Position numbers and translations under genes: made by a program. The notes beneath the pieces were generated by a model. The model worked only from the letters and a program-made list of their open reading frames with translations. It ran no database searches and was not told the origin of the DNA. Of a stretch of DNA of 64,000 bases, positions 19,564 to 30,320 are shown piece after piece. Source of the stretch: Aquipseudomonas alcaligenes NBRC 14159. Lineage in GTDB: Bacteria; Pseudomonadota; Gammaproteobacteria; Pseudomonadales; Pseudomonadaceae. The stretch covers positions 124,001-188,000 of the forward strand of contig NZ_BATI01000006.1 of the NCBI RefSeq assembly GCF_000467105.1. The letters run 5' to 3'. Position 1 is the first letter of the stretch. Every line of letters begins with the position of its first letter.

Positions 19564-21414
19564 ATGGACCGGACCCCGCACCCGATGCGCCTCCTGCTAT
19601 CGCTGATCCTCGGCCTGGTCATGAGCTCTCCCGCCTTCGCGACGCTTAGCGAAAGCCACGGCTACGCCCAGTTCGGCCTGCTCAAATACCCGGCCAACTT
19701 CACCCACTTCGACTGGGTCAACCCCGGCGCGCCCAAGGGCGGCACCCTGCGGGTGATGGCCTACGGTACGTTCGACACCCTCAACCCCTACAGCTTCAAG
19801 GGCAGCAGCCCGTCGGCCGCACCCAACTTCCTGCAGTACGGGGTCAGCGAATTCAACGAGCCGCTGATGGTGGGTACCGGCGCCTACGATCCTTCCGGGG
19901 ACGAGCCGGCGTCGAGCTACGGCCTGATCGCCAAAAGCGTGGAGTACAACGAGGACCGCAGCTGGGTGGTGTTCAACCTGCGCGAAGAGGCGCGCTTCCA
20001 CGACGGCAAGCCGATTACCGCCTATGACGTGGCCTTCTCCTACCGCACCCTGGTCCGCGACGGCCACCCGCAGTACCGCACCAACCTGCAGGAAGTCAAA
20101 AGGGTCGACATCCTCAACCGCCATCGCATCCGCTTCGTCTTCAAACGCGCCGGCAATCCGCTGCTGATCCTGCGCCTGGGCGAGTTGCCGGTGCTGGCCC
20201 AGCACTACTGGAAGAATCGCGACTTTCGCGCCACCAGCTTCGAGGTGCCGCTGGGCAGCGGTCCCTACCGCATCAGCCAGGTGGAGCCGGGCCGGCGCCT
20301 GGTGTTCGAGCGGGTCAAGGACTGGTGGGGCGAGAAACTGCCGGTCAATCGCGGCAAGTACAACTTCGACCGGGTCGAAGTGGAGTTCTATCGCGACAGC
20401 AACGTCGCCTTCGAAGCCTTCAAGGCCGGCGAGTTCGACTTCTACATCGAACACCAGGCGAAGAACTGGGCCAACGGCTACCGCTTCCCGGCCATCGCCC
20501 GCGGCGAAGTGATCCGCGCCGAGATCCCGCACCAGATCCCCACCCAGACCCAGGCGCTGTTCATGAACACGCGCCGCGACACCTTCGCCGAGCGCAAGGT
20601 GCGCGAGGCGCTGGGGCTGATGTTCGACTTCGAGTGGACCAACCGCACCCTGTTCAACAGCGCCTACACGCGCAGCAGCAGCTACTACCCCAACAGCGAA
20701 TTCGCCGCCAGCGGCAAGCCGGAAGGCCAGGAATGGCTGCTGCTGTCGCCCTACCGCAAGCAGCTGCGCGCCAAGCTGTTCACCGAGCCCTTCGCCCTGC
20801 CCGCCACCGATGGCCGCGGCATCCCGCGCGAGACGCTGCGCAAGGCCCTGGGCCTGCTCGCCGAGGCCGGCTGGAAACCTTCCGGTCAGCATCTGGTCAA
20901 TGCCCGCGGCGAGCGCTTGCGTTTCGAGATCCTGCTGGTCAACCCGAATCTGGAACGCATCCTCCAGCCCTATACCGAAAACCTGTCCAGCATCGGCATC
21001 CAGGCCACGCTGCGCACCGTGGACCGTGCCCAGTACAAGCAGCGCCTCGACCATTTCGATTACGACATGATCCTCATGACCCTGCCGCAGAGCCTCAGCC
21101 CGGGCCTGGAACAGCAGCTGTACTTCCACTCCAGCCAGGCCGGGGTGAAAGGCAGCAAAAACTACGCGGGCGTGCGCCACCCGGTGGTCGACAGCCTGCT
21201 GGAAAAGCTGCTCGCCGCGCAGACCCGCGAACAGCAGGTCGCCGCCGCCCGCGCGCTGGATCGGGTGCTGCTGTGGCAGCACTACAGCATTCCCAACTGG
21301 TACGTCAGCCATCACCGCCTGGCCTACCGCAACCGTTTCGCCTTCGTCACCACCCCGCCCTACACCCTGGGCTTGCGGGCCTGGTGGCTGAAGCCCACGG
21401 AGACCGCTCGATGA
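19564..21414 (+). CDS. nppA1: Periplasmic substrate-binding protein 1 of the Npp peptide/nucleoside importer
   Basis: 616 residues (609 from the ATG at 19585, where the signal peptide MRLLLSLILGLVMSSPAFA begins). It is a family 5 (DppA/YejA-type) binding protein; conserved segments include KYPANFTHFDWVNPGAPKGG, the fingerprint of the YejA/microcin C subgroup, and [16 protein letters not shown]. The operon matches nppA1A2BCD, which in P. aeruginosa PA14 was shown to import peptidyl-nucleoside antibiotics. The next gene is a paralogue whose ATG overlaps this stop codon (ATGA), so the two binding proteins are translated together. Which of the two ATGs is used is uncertain; neither has a strong ribosome site. 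Confidence 0.88.
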   Translation: MDRTPHPMRLLLSLILGLVMSSPAFATLSESHGYAQFGLLKYPANFTHFDWVNPGAPKGGTLRVMAYGTFDTLNPYSFKGSSPSAAPNFLQYGVSEFNEPLMVGTGAYDPSGDEPASSYGLIAKSVEYNEDRSWVVFNLREEARFHDGKPITAYDVAFSYRTLVRDGHPQYRTNLQEVKRVDILNRHRIRFVFKRAGNPLLILRLGELPVLAQHYWKNRDFRATSFEVPLGSGPYRISQVEPGRRLVFERVKDWWGEKLPVNRGKYNFDRVEVEFYRDSNVAFEAFKAGEFDFYIEHQAKNWANGYRFPAIARGEVIRAEIPHQIPTQTQALFMNTRRDTFAERKVREALGLMFDFEWTNRTLFNSAYTRSSSYYPNSEFAASGKPEGQEWLLLSPYRKQLRAKLFTEPFALPATDGRGIPRETLRKALGLLAEAGWKPSGQHLVNARGERLRFEILLVNPNLERILQPYTENLSSIGIQATLRTVDRAQYKQRLDHFDYDMILMTLPQSLSPGLEQQLYFHSSQAGVKGSKNYAGVRHPVVDSLLEKLLAAQTREQQVAAARALDRVLLWQHYSIPNWYVSHHRLAYRNRFAFVTTPPYTLGLRAWWLKPTETAR

Positions 21415-23240
21415 CCCCGAACCTGCGCACCCTGGGCGCCGCCCTGCTGCTACTGGCTGGCGCGGCCCAGGCCGAACCGCGGCACGCCATCACCCTGTAC
21501 GACGAGCCGCCCAAGTACCCGGCGAACTTCCAGCACTTCGACTACGTCAACCCGGACGCGCCCAAGGGCGGCACCCTGCGCCAGCAGAGCGTCGGCGGCT
21601 TCGACAGCTTCAACCCCTTCATCCCCAAGGGCAACGCGGTGGGCGTGGGGCTGATCTACGACAGCCTGACCTATCACTCGCCGGACGAGCCGTTCACCGA
21701 GTACGGCCTGCTGGCCGAGCGGATCGACAAGGCGCCGGACAACAGCTACGTGCGTTTCATCCTCAATCCCAAGGCACGCTTCCACGACGGTACGCCGGTG
21801 ACCGCCGAGGACGTGATCTTCACCTTCAACATCCTGCTGGAAAAAGGCGATCCCATGTACCGCCACTACTACGCCGACGTGGCGCAGGTGGTGGCCGAGG
21901 ACAAGCTCAGGGTGCGTTTCGACTTCAAGCACCAGGACAACCGCGAACTGCCGCTGATCCTCGGGCAGATCCAGGTACTGCCCAAGCACTGGTGGGCCAC
22001 CCGCGACTTCAGCAAGGGCGATCTGGAACCACCACTGGGCAGCGGCCCCTACCGGATCGGCAAGGTTGCCCCGGGCAGCGCGGTGACCTTCGAACGGGTC
22101 AAGGACTGGTGGGCCAAGGATCTGCCTGTGAGCCGCGGCCTGTACAACTTCGACCGCATCCAGGTCGACTTCTACCGCGACAGCCAGGTGGCCCTGGAAG
22201 CCTTCAAGGCCGGCCAGTTCGACGTCAACCTGGAATACTCGGCCAAGGACTGGAACACCGGTTATGACAGCCCGGCCCTGCGCGCCGGCAAGTTCGTCCA
22301 GCTGGCCATTCCCAACCACAACCCGGCCGGCATGCAGGGCTACGTGTTCAACCTGCGCCGCCCGATCTTCCAGGACCGTCGGGTGCGCGAGGCCATCGCC
22401 CAGCTATTCGACTTCGAATGGGCCAACAAGCAGCTGTTCTACGGCGCCTATAAGCGCACTCACAGCTACTTCGAGAACTCCGAGATGGCCGCCAGCGGCC
22501 TGCCTTCGGAGGCCGAGCTGAAACTGCTGGAGCCTTTGCGCGACAAGCTGCCGCCGGAAGTCTTCAGCCAGGAGTTCAAGCCACCGGTCAGCGATGGCAG
22601 CGGCATCATTCGCGAACAGAGCCGGCGCGCCTACCAGTTGCTGACCGAGGCCGGCTACCGCATCGACAACGACAAGATGATCGGCCCGGACGGCAAGCAG
22701 CTGGCCTTCGAGTTCCTCAACTTCCAGCCCAACCTGGAGCGGGTGGTGTTGCCGTTCAAGCGCAACCTGGCCGAGCTGGGCATCGACCTGCAGATCCGCC
22801 GGGTCGACGTCTCGCAGTACATCAATCGCCTGCGTTCGCGCGATTTCGACATGACCTCGGCGATCTGGCCGCAATCCAGCTCGCCAGGCAACGAACAGCG
22901 CGAATTCTGGCACTCCAGCAGTGCCGACAACCCCGGCAGCCGCAACCTGATGGGGCTGCGCGATCCGGCCATCGACCAACTGGTGGAGGGCCTGATCCGC
23001 TCAGGCTCGCGTGAAGAGCTGATCACCCACGCGCGCGCCCTCGACCGCGCCCTGCTCTGGGGCCACTACGTGGTACCCAACTACTACGTGGATACCTGGC
23101 GCGTGGCCTACTGGAAGCGCTTCGGTCGCCCGCCAGTGACGCCCCTGTATGACTACGGCCTGATGACCTGGTGGGAAGAAACGCCGTTGAATCCGCCAAA
23201 GAACGCGCCCGCCCCCGAAGCCAAGCAGGAAGCCCAGTAA
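21411..23240 (+). CDS. nppA2: Periplasmic substrate-binding protein 2 of the Npp importer
   Basis: 609 residues, paralogous to the preceding gene product over its full length: both carry [31 protein letters not shown], and FERVKDWW. The signal peptide is [21 protein letters not shown]. The ATG overlaps the upstream TGA by four bases, and its own TAA overlaps the permease ATG (TAATG), which points to tight translational coupling along the operon. A longer open frame starting inside nppA1 is an artefact of high GC content. Two different receptors on one permease would widen the substrate range. Confidence 0.88.
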   Translation: MTPNLRTLGAALLLLAGAAQAEPRHAITLYDEPPKYPANFQHFDYVNPDAPKGGTLRQQSVGGFDSFNPFIPKGNAVGVGLIYDSLTYHSPDEPFTEYGLLAERIDKAPDNSYVRFILNPKARFHDGTPVTAEDVIFTFNILLEKGDPMYRHYYADVAQVVAEDKLRVRFDFKHQDNRELPLILGQIQVLPKHWWATRDFSKGDLEPPLGSGPYRIGKVAPGSAVTFERVKDWWAKDLPVSRGLYNFDRIQVDFYRDSQVALEAFKAGQFDVNLEYSAKDWNTGYDSPALRAGKFVQLAIPNHNPAGMQGYVFNLRRPIFQDRRVREAIAQLFDFEWANKQLFYGAYKRTHSYFENSEMAASGLPSEAELKLLEPLRDKLPPEVFSQEFKPPVSDGSGIIREQSRRAYQLLTEAGYRIDNDKMIGPDGKQLAFEFLNFQPNLERVVLPFKRNLAELGIDLQIRRVDVSQYINRLRSRDFDMTSAIWPQSSSPGNEQREFWHSSSADNPGSRNLMGLRDPAIDQLVEGLIRSGSREELITHARALDRALLWGHYVVPNYYVDTWRVAYWKRFGRPPVTPLYDYGLMTWWEETPLNPPKNAPAPEAKQEAQ

Positions 23241-24325
23241 TGCTGGCCTATATCGTTCGCCGCCTGCTGCTGATCGTCCCCACCCTGCTGGGCATCCTGC
23301 TGATCAACTTCATCATCGTCCAGGCCGCGCCCGGCGGCCCGGTGGAGCAGATGATCGCCAAACTGGAAGGCTTCGATGCCGCCTCCGGTGGTGCCACCGC
23401 GCGGGTCTCCGGCGGTGGCGGCGAAGTCTCGGTGGCCGGCTCCAATTACCGCGGCGCCCAGGGCCTGGACCCGGAACTGGTGGCCGAGATCGAGAAGATG
23501 TACGGCTTCGACAAGTCGGCACCGGAACGCTTCTGGCTGATGATCAAGAGCTACGCCCAGCTCGATTTCGGCCAGAGCTTCTTCCGCGACGCCAGCGTGG
23601 TCGACCTGATCCTGGAGAAGATGCCGGTGTCCATCTCCCTGGGCCTGTGGAGCACGCTGATCACCTACCTGATCTCCATCCCCCTGGGGATCGCCAAGGC
23701 CACCCGCCATGGCAGCGCCTTCGATGTCTGGACCAGCTCGGCGATCATCGTCGGCTACGCCATCCCGGCCTTCCTCTTCGCCATTCTGCTGATCGTGCTG
23801 TTCGCCGGCGGCAGCTACTGGGACTGGTTCCCCTTGCGCGGGCTGACCTCGAGCAACTTCGACGAACTCAGCCTGGGCGGCAAGATCCTCGACTACTTCT
23901 GGCACCTGGCCCTGCCGGTCACGGCGCTGGTGATCGGCAACTTCGCCACCCTGACCCTGCTGACCAAGAACAGCTTCCTCGACGAGATCGGCAAGCAGTA
24001 CGTGGTCACCGCCCGAGCCAAGGGCCTGACCGACAACCGCGTGCTCTACGGCCACGTGTTCCGTAACGCCATGCTGATCGTGGTGGCGGGTTTCCCTTCC
24101 GCCTTCCTTGGCATCTTCTTCGCCGGTTCCATGCTGATCGAGGTGATCTTCTCGCTCGACGGCCTTGGCCTGCTGGGCTTCGAGTCGATCGTCAACCGCG
24201 ACTACCCGGTGGTGTTCGGCACCCTGTTCATCTTTTCCCTGTTCGGCCTGGTGGCCAAGCTGCTGAGCGACCTGATGTATACCCTGATCGATCCGCGTAT
24301 CGACTTCGACAGCCGGGAGAACTGA
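23240..24325 (+). CDS. nppB: ABC permease, YejB type
   Basis: 361 residues. Typical DppB/OppB-type permease: N-terminal helix [24 protein letters not shown], then a periplasmic insertion (about residues 35-85, glycine-rich, the YejB hallmark), then the binding-protein-dependent transport domain with five helices and the EAA loop [19 protein letters not shown]. The start overlaps the nppA2 stop codon and nppC follows after three bases. A longer frame beginning at 23171 would overlap nppA2 heavily and is rejected. Confidence 0.92.
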   Translation: MLAYIVRRLLLIVPTLLGILLINFIIVQAAPGGPVEQMIAKLEGFDAASGGATARVSGGGGEVSVAGSNYRGAQGLDPELVAEIEKMYGFDKSAPERFWLMIKSYAQLDFGQSFFRDASVVDLILEKMPVSISLGLWSTLITYLISIPLGIAKATRHGSAFDVWTSSAIIVGYAIPAFLFAILLIVLFAGGSYWDWFPLRGLTSSNFDELSLGGKILDYFWHLALPVTALVIGNFATLTLLTKNSFLDEIGKQYVVTARAKGLTDNRVLYGHVFRNAMLIVVAGFPSAFLGIFFAGSMLIEVIFSLDGLGLLGFESIVNRDYPVVFGTLFIFSLFGLVAKLLSDLMYTLIDPRIDFDSREN

Positions 24326-24328
24326 TCA

Positions 24329-25348
24329 ATGAAGCTCTCCCCGCTCAATCAACGCCGCTTCGCCCTGTTCAAGGCCCACCGCCGCGGCTGGTGGTCGCTG
24401 TGGCTGTTTCTCGCCCTGTTCGTGCTGAGCCTGGGCGCCGAACTGATCGCCAACGACAAGCCGCTGGTGGTGCGCTACGACGGCGAATTCTACTTCCCGG
24501 TGGCCAAGCGCTACCCGGAAACCGCTTTCGGCGGCGAGTTCCCGCTGCAGGCCAACTACAAGAGCCCCTATATCCAGGAACTGATCGCGGCGAAGGACGG
24601 CTGGATGCTCTGGCCGCCGATCCCCTTCAGCTACTCCAGCATCAACTACGAGCTGCAGGTACCGGCTCCCGCACCACCCTCGGCGCAGAACTGGCTGGGC
24701 ACTGACGACCAGGGCCGTGACGTGCTGGCGCGGGTGATCTACGGCTTCCGCATCTCGGTACTGTTCGCCCTGGCCCTGACCCTGTTCAGCTCGCTGATCG
24801 GCGTGCTGGCCGGCGCCCTGCAGGGTTACTACGGCGGCTGGGTCGACCTGGCCGGGCAGCGCTTCCTGGAAGTCTGGTCCGGCCTGCCGGTGCTCTATCT
24901 GCTGATCATCCTGGCCAGTTTCGTCCAGCCGAACTTCTGGTGGCTGCTCGGCATCATGCTGCTGTTCTCCTGGATGAGCCTGGTCGACGTGGTGCGCGCG
25001 GAGTTCCTCCGCGGCCGCAACCTGGAGTACGTGCGCGCGGCCCGTGCCCTGGGCATGGGCAACGGCGGCATCATGTTCCACCACATCCTGCCCAACGCCA
25101 TGGTCTCGACCATGACCTTCATGCCCTTCATCCTGACGGGGGCGATAGGCACCCTGACCTCGCTGGATTTCCTCGGCTTCGGCCTGCCGGCCGGCGAGCC
25201 CTCGCTGGGCGAGCTGGTGGCCCAGGGCAAGGCCAACCTGCAGGCCCCCTGGCTCGGTATCAGCGCCTTCGCCGTGCTGGCGTTGATGCTCAGCCTGCTG
25301 GTGTTCATCGGCGAAGCCGCCCGCGATGCCTTCGACCCGAGGAAATGA
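24329..25348 (+). CDS. nppC: ABC permease, YejE type
   Basis: 339 residues. The N-terminal helix is followed by a long periplasmic segment that includes KPLVVRYDGEFYFPVAKRYPET split around its hydrophobic parts, the feature separating YejE from ordinary OppC proteins. The transport domain carries LGTDDQGRDVLARVIYGFR and the EAA loop ARALGMGNGGIMFHHILPN. Its TGA lies one base before the nppD ATG. Together with NppB it forms the membrane channel of the importer. Confidence 0.92.
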   Translation: MKLSPLNQRRFALFKAHRRGWWSLWLFLALFVLSLGAELIANDKPLVVRYDGEFYFPVAKRYPETAFGGEFPLQANYKSPYIQELIAAKDGWMLWPPIPFSYSSINYELQVPAPAPPSAQNWLGTDDQGRDVLARVIYGFRISVLFALALTLFSSLIGVLAGALQGYYGGWVDLAGQRFLEVWSGLPVLYLLIILASFVQPNFWWLLGIMLLFSWMSLVDVVRAEFLRGRNLEYVRAARALGMGNGGIMFHHILPNAMVSTMTFMPFILTGAIGTLTSLDFLGFGLPAGEPSLGELVAQGKANLQAPWLGISAFAVLALMLSLLVFIGEAARDAFDPRK

Positions 25349-25349
25349 C

Positions 25350-26963
<1,614 letters not shown>

Positions 26964-26983
26964 CTGAAAGAGGAATGACGCAC

Positions 26984-27778
26984 ATGGGTTTTCTCGCCGG
27001 TAAGCGCGTACTGATCGTTGGCGTGGCCAGCAAACTGTCGATCGCCTCGGGCATCGCCGCCGCCATGCACCGCGAGGGCGCCGAGCTCGCCTTCACCTAC
27101 CAGAACGACAAGCTCAAGGGTCGCGTCGAGGAATTCGCAGCCGGCTGGGGCTCCAGCCCCGAGCTGTGCTTCCCCTGCGACGTGGCCAACGACGAGGAGA
27201 TCGCCAAGGTCTTCGAAGCGCTGAGCCAGAAGTGGGACGGCCTGGACTGCATCGTCCACTCCGTCGGTTTCGCCCCGGGCGACCAGCTGGACGGCGACTT
27301 CACCGAAGTCACCACCCGCGAAGGCTTCAAGATCGCCCACGACATCAGCGCCTACAGCCTGGTCGCCCTGGCCAAGGCCGGTCGCCCGCTGATGCAGGGT
27401 CGCCACGGCAGCATCCTCACCCTCTCCTACCTGGGCGCCGAGCGCACCATGCCCAACTACAACGTGATGGGCATGGCCAAGGCCAGCCTGGAGGCCGGCG
27501 TGCGCTACCTGGCCGGCAGCCTCGGCCCGGAAGGCACCCGTGTCAACGCCATCTCCGCCGGCCCGATTCGTACCCTGGCCGCCTCCGGCATCAAGAGCTT
27601 CCGCAAGATGCTCGCCGCCAACGAGAAGCAGACCCCGCTGCGCCGCAACGTGACCATCGAGGAAGTCGGCAACGCCGGCGCCTTCCTCTGTTCCGACCTG
27701 GCCTCGGGCATCAGCGGCGAGATCCTCTACGTCGACGGCGGCTTCAACACCACCGCCATGGGCGCCATCGAGGACTGA
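26984..27778 (+). CDS. fabI: Enoyl-[acyl-carrier-protein] reductase (NADH), FabI
   Basis: 264 residues, almost identical in length to P. aeruginosa FabI and recognisable along most of its sequence. It performs the last reduction in each round of fatty-acid elongation and is the triclosan target. FabI-type features: the glycine pattern [20 protein letters not shown], the catalytic Tyr-X6-Lys as Y-NVMGMA-K, and a C-terminus [12 protein letters not shown] start at ATG 26984 (MGFLAGKR) because the AGAGGA ribosome site is about nine bases upstream. The ATG at 26975 abuts that site. Confidence 0.96.
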   Translation: MGFLAGKRVLIVGVASKLSIASGIAAAMHREGAELAFTYQNDKLKGRVEEFAAGWGSSPELCFPCDVANDEEIAKVFEALSQKWDGLDCIVHSVGFAPGDQLDGDFTEVTTREGFKIAHDISAYSLVALAKAGRPLMQGRHGSILTLSYLGAERTMPNYNVMGMAKASLEAGVRYLAGSLGPEGTRVNAISAGPIRTLAASGIKSFRKMLAANEKQTPLRRNVTIEEVGNAGAFLCSDLASGISGEILYVDGGFNTTAMGAIED

Positions 27779-27793
27779 TCCTCCTGCGTCTGA

Positions 27794-27824
27794 ACAAGCC
27801 CGGCTTATTGCCGGGCTTTTTATT
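27794..27824 (+). terminator. Rho-independent terminator of fabI
   Basis: AAGCCCGGC (27796-27804), loop TTATT minus one, GCCGGGCTT, then TTTTATT. Strong plus-strand terminator 17 bp after the fabI stop. Confidence 0.88.
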
Positions 27825-27832
27825 GGATGCAA

Positions 27833-27868
27833 ACAAAAAGGCCGCTGATCACTCAGCGGCCTTTGGCG
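27833..27868 (-). terminator. Rho-independent terminator of ppiD
   Basis: A 12-bp stem, AAAGGCCGCTGA (27837-27848) with TCAGCGGCCTTT (27853-27864), loop TCAC. On the minus strand it is followed by TTTTTG, which ends the ppiD transcript. It could also back up fabI termination. Confidence 0.85.
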
Positions 27869-27886
27869 TCAGAGCAGACTCGGCAC

Positions 27887-29740
27887 TCAGAAGCGCTCGA
27901 TGTCGGCGCTCTCTTTGAGCTGCTCGCGGTACGCGGCAAAGTCCTGCTGACCGGCACGCGAAGCGAGGAAGCGGCGATAGCTGGTCTTCTCCTCGGCGCT
28001 CAGCTCGGCCTTGGCCTGGCCGACACCGTCCAGGCGCAGCACCACGTAATCACCGTTGTTCAGCGTCAAGCCGGCGAAGCTGGATTTGCCATCTTCCGGC
28101 TTGGCCATGCGGAACAGCGCCTGCAGCACCTCGGGCTCGACACCCTCCTGGCTACGGGTAGCGGCTTCCACGACCTTCCAGTCCTTGCCACTGGCACCGC
28201 CATCACGCAGCTGTGCCAGCAGGGCCTCGCCCTCGGCCTTGGCCGCTTCACTGGCCTTCTTGCGCGACAGGGTGTCACGAATACCGGCAGACACTTCCTC
28301 CAGCGGCAGCAGGGTCGGCTTCTTGTGCTCCTTTACCCGCAGCACCAGCGTGGTGTCCGGATCCAGCTCGATGGCACCGCTATTGGCGCCGTCTTCCAGC
28401 ACTTCAGGACTGAACGCCGCCTGCACGACCTGGCGGTTGGCAGCCACACCCTCGCCACCCTCACGACCGAAGGCGCCGCTGGTCTGTACCTGCAGCCCCA
28501 GCTCCTGGGCCGGCTGAGCCAGATCGGAAGCTTCGAAGCTGGCCTCTTCCAGCTCCTTGGCCGCCTCGACGAAGCGCTGTTCGACCTGCTGCGCCTTGAC
28601 CTCACGCTCCAGCTTGGCCTTGAGGCTGTCGAAGCTGGGAACCTCGGGCGCCTGCACGTCCAGCAGCTTGATCAGATGCCAGCCGAAGGAGCTGCGCACG
28701 GGGGCGGAGACTTCATCCTTCTTCAGCGCATACAGCGACTTCTCGAACTCGGGGTCATACACGCCCGGGCCGGCAAAGCCCAGATCACCACCGTTACTGG
28801 CCGAACCCGGGTCCTGCGAGACTTCCTCGGCCAGCTTGGCGAAATCTTCGCCCTGCTTCAGACGCTCGGCGACTTCCGCGAGCTTGGCCTTGGCCTGCTC
28901 ATCGCTGAGCTTGTCGTTCACTTCCAGCAGGATATGCGCGGCGCGGCGCTGCTCGGCCAGGTTGGCGATTTCCTTCTGATACAGCGCCTGCAGCTCCTCG
29001 TCGCTGGCCTCGGCCTGGGCAAAGAAGCTCTCCTTGCGCAGCTCGACGTACTCGACCACCACCTGCTCCGGACTCATGTACTGGTCCTTGTGCTCGTCGT
29101 AGTAGGCCTTCAGCTCGTCATCGCTGATGTCGATCGACTTGGTATCGATGTGGATGGTCTGGCTGGCGAAGTCACGAGTCTGCTTGTCCAGACGCACGAA
29201 GTTTTCCAGCTCCGCATCAGTGACGAAGTTGCTGGCAGCCAGGCTGGCCTGCAGCTGGCTGACCAGAACGTCCTGCTTGAGGCGCTCGCGGAACTCCATG
29301 CGGCCCATGCCCTGCTGCTGCAGGATCTGATCGAAACGTGCCGCATTGAACTTGCCGTCGACCTGGAAGGCCGGGGTCTGCAGGATCAGCTGGTCCAGCG
29401 AGGCGTCGGAGAAGCCCATGCCGGCTTCCTTGGCGCCCTGCAGCAGCAACGTGCGGTCGACCAGCGAATCGAGAGAGGCCTGGCGCAACAGCTTGTCGTC
29501 CAGCAGAGAGGCGTCGAAATCCTTGCCGAACTGCTGAATCAGCTGACGGCGCTGCATATCCACGGCAGCGTTGAGGCTGCTCTGCGTAATCTTCTCACCG
29601 TTGACGTCAGCCGCATTCTGGCTGTTGCTGGTGGACTGGATGATGGCATCGAAGCCGGTAAGGGCCATCAGCACGACGATCACGCCAATAATGGTTTTGG
29701 CGATCCAGCCCTGGGAGTTGTCCCTGATGTTCTGCAGCAT
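27887..29740 (-). CDS. ppiD: Periplasmic chaperone / peptidyl-prolyl isomerase PpiD
   Basis: 617 residues, the usual PpiD size. An N-terminal anchor helix (WIAKTIIGVIVVLMALTGF, about residues 13-31) leaves the rest in the periplasm. SurA-like chaperone segments flank one parvulin PPIC domain at about 265-360, with RAAHILLEVN, DPGSASNGGDLGF and SFGWHLIKLLDV. PpiD helps newly exported proteins at the SecYEG exit. It ends the minus-strand proteostasis block and lies 170 bp downstream of hupB with the hupB terminator between. Confidence 0.94.
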   Translation of the reverse strand: MLQNIRDNSQGWIAKTIIGVIVVLMALTGFDAIIQSTSNSQNAADVNGEKITQSSLNAAVDMQRRQLIQQFGKDFDASLLDDKLLRQASLDSLVDRTLLLQGAKEAGMGFSDASLDQLILQTPAFQVDGKFNAARFDQILQQQGMGRMEFRERLKQDVLVSQLQASLAASNFVTDAELENFVRLDKQTRDFASQTIHIDTKSIDISDDELKAYYDEHKDQYMSPEQVVVEYVELRKESFFAQAEASDEELQALYQKEIANLAEQRRAAHILLEVNDKLSDEQAKAKLAEVAERLKQGEDFAKLAEEVSQDPGSASNGGDLGFAGPGVYDPEFEKSLYALKKDEVSAPVRSSFGWHLIKLLDVQAPEVPSFDSLKAKLEREVKAQQVEQRFVEAAKELEEASFEASDLAQPAQELGLQVQTSGAFGREGGEGVAANRQVVQAAFSPEVLEDGANSGAIELDPDTTLVLRVKEHKKPTLLPLEEVSAGIRDTLSRKKASEAAKAEGEALLAQLRDGGASGKDWKVVEAATRSQEGVEPEVLQALFRMAKPEDGKSSFAGLTLNNGDYVVLRLDGVGQAKAELSAEEKTSYRRFLASRAGQQDFAAYREQLKESADIERF

Positions 29741-29802
29741 GCTTCCCCCGAAACGCCTGCACTGAACAAACAGCCATGCAGCGTGGGTATTGAGGTCCGG
29801 AT

Positions 29803-29834
29803 AAAAGAAAGGCGCATCCGAGGATGCGCCTTCT
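29803..29834 (-). terminator. Rho-independent terminator of hupB
   Basis: AAGGCGCATCC (29809-29819) pairs with GGATGCGCCTT (29822-29832) around a two-base GA centre. On the minus strand it is followed by TCTTTT. It lies about 80 bp after hupB and before ppiD. Confidence 0.7.
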
Positions 29835-29912
29835 CATAACTGTTGGAGCGCTTTCGCTGCTCCTGCCGAATCGGGTGACCCCGGCTCGGCGAGGGCCAAG
29901 CCCGAGAGACGC

Positions 29913-30185
29913 TTAGTTGACGGCGTCTTTCAGAGCCTTGCCAGCTTTGAAGCCAGGGATCTTGGCAGCAGCGATCTTGATCGGCTTGCCAGTCTGCGGG
30001 TTGCGGCCGGTACGAGCGGCGCGCTCTTTGACAGCGAAAGTACCGAAGCCAACCAGCACCACGGAGTCACCAGCCTTCAGAGCGCCAGTGACGGATTCGA
30101 TCACTGCGTCCAGCGCGCGGCCGGCAACAGCTTTCGGGATATCAGCGGATGCGGCGATGGCATCAATCAGTTCCGACTTGTTCAC
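29913..30185 (-). CDS. hupB: Nucleoid-associated protein HU, beta subunit
   Basis: 90 residues, the standard HU length. The N-terminus is [19 protein letters not shown], the conserved beta-arm region includes [14 protein letters not shown], and the C-terminus is [12 protein letters not shown] bends and compacts DNA as a dimer. A strong sigma-70 promoter lies directly upstream, starting within 20 bp of the lon stop codon, so hupB is transcribed on its own as well as possibly by readthrough from lon. The lon-hupB-ppiD order is conserved in gamma-proteobacteria. Confidence 0.97.
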   Translation of the reverse strand: MNKSELIDAIAASADIPKAVAGRALDAVIESVTGALKAGDSVVLVGFGTFAVKERAARTGRNPQTGKPIKIAAAKIPGFKAGKALKDAVN

Positions 30186-30277
30186 TCTTAAGTCCCCTTA
30201 TTTCTGTTGAGTTGTTTCTTAGTTGTTTGGTGTAAGCAAAGCGGGTGCTGAAGGGCCTGCCGACACATAGGAGCCGC

Positions 30278-30307
30278 TTTATAACAAGGGCTCGAAAATA
30301 GTGTCAA
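30278..30307 (-). promoter_or_regulatory. Strong sigma-70 promoter of hupB
   Basis: Minus strand: TTGACA (30307-30302, perfect -35) and TATAAA (30283-30278) with 18 bp between, about 93 bp upstream of the hupB ATG. The -35 box is only 14 bp past the lon stop codon. Confidence 0.8.
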
Positions 30308-30320
30308 GGAAGCCTTCGGC

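Noticed and set aside
20325..21410. N-terminal extension of nppA2 into nppA1
   Set aside because: The extension is an out-of-frame reading of nppA1; the signal peptide starts at 21411.
27827..29839. A 670-codon open frame opposite ppiD
   Set aside because: It crosses the ppiD terminator and the hupB terminator and is antisense to PpiD.
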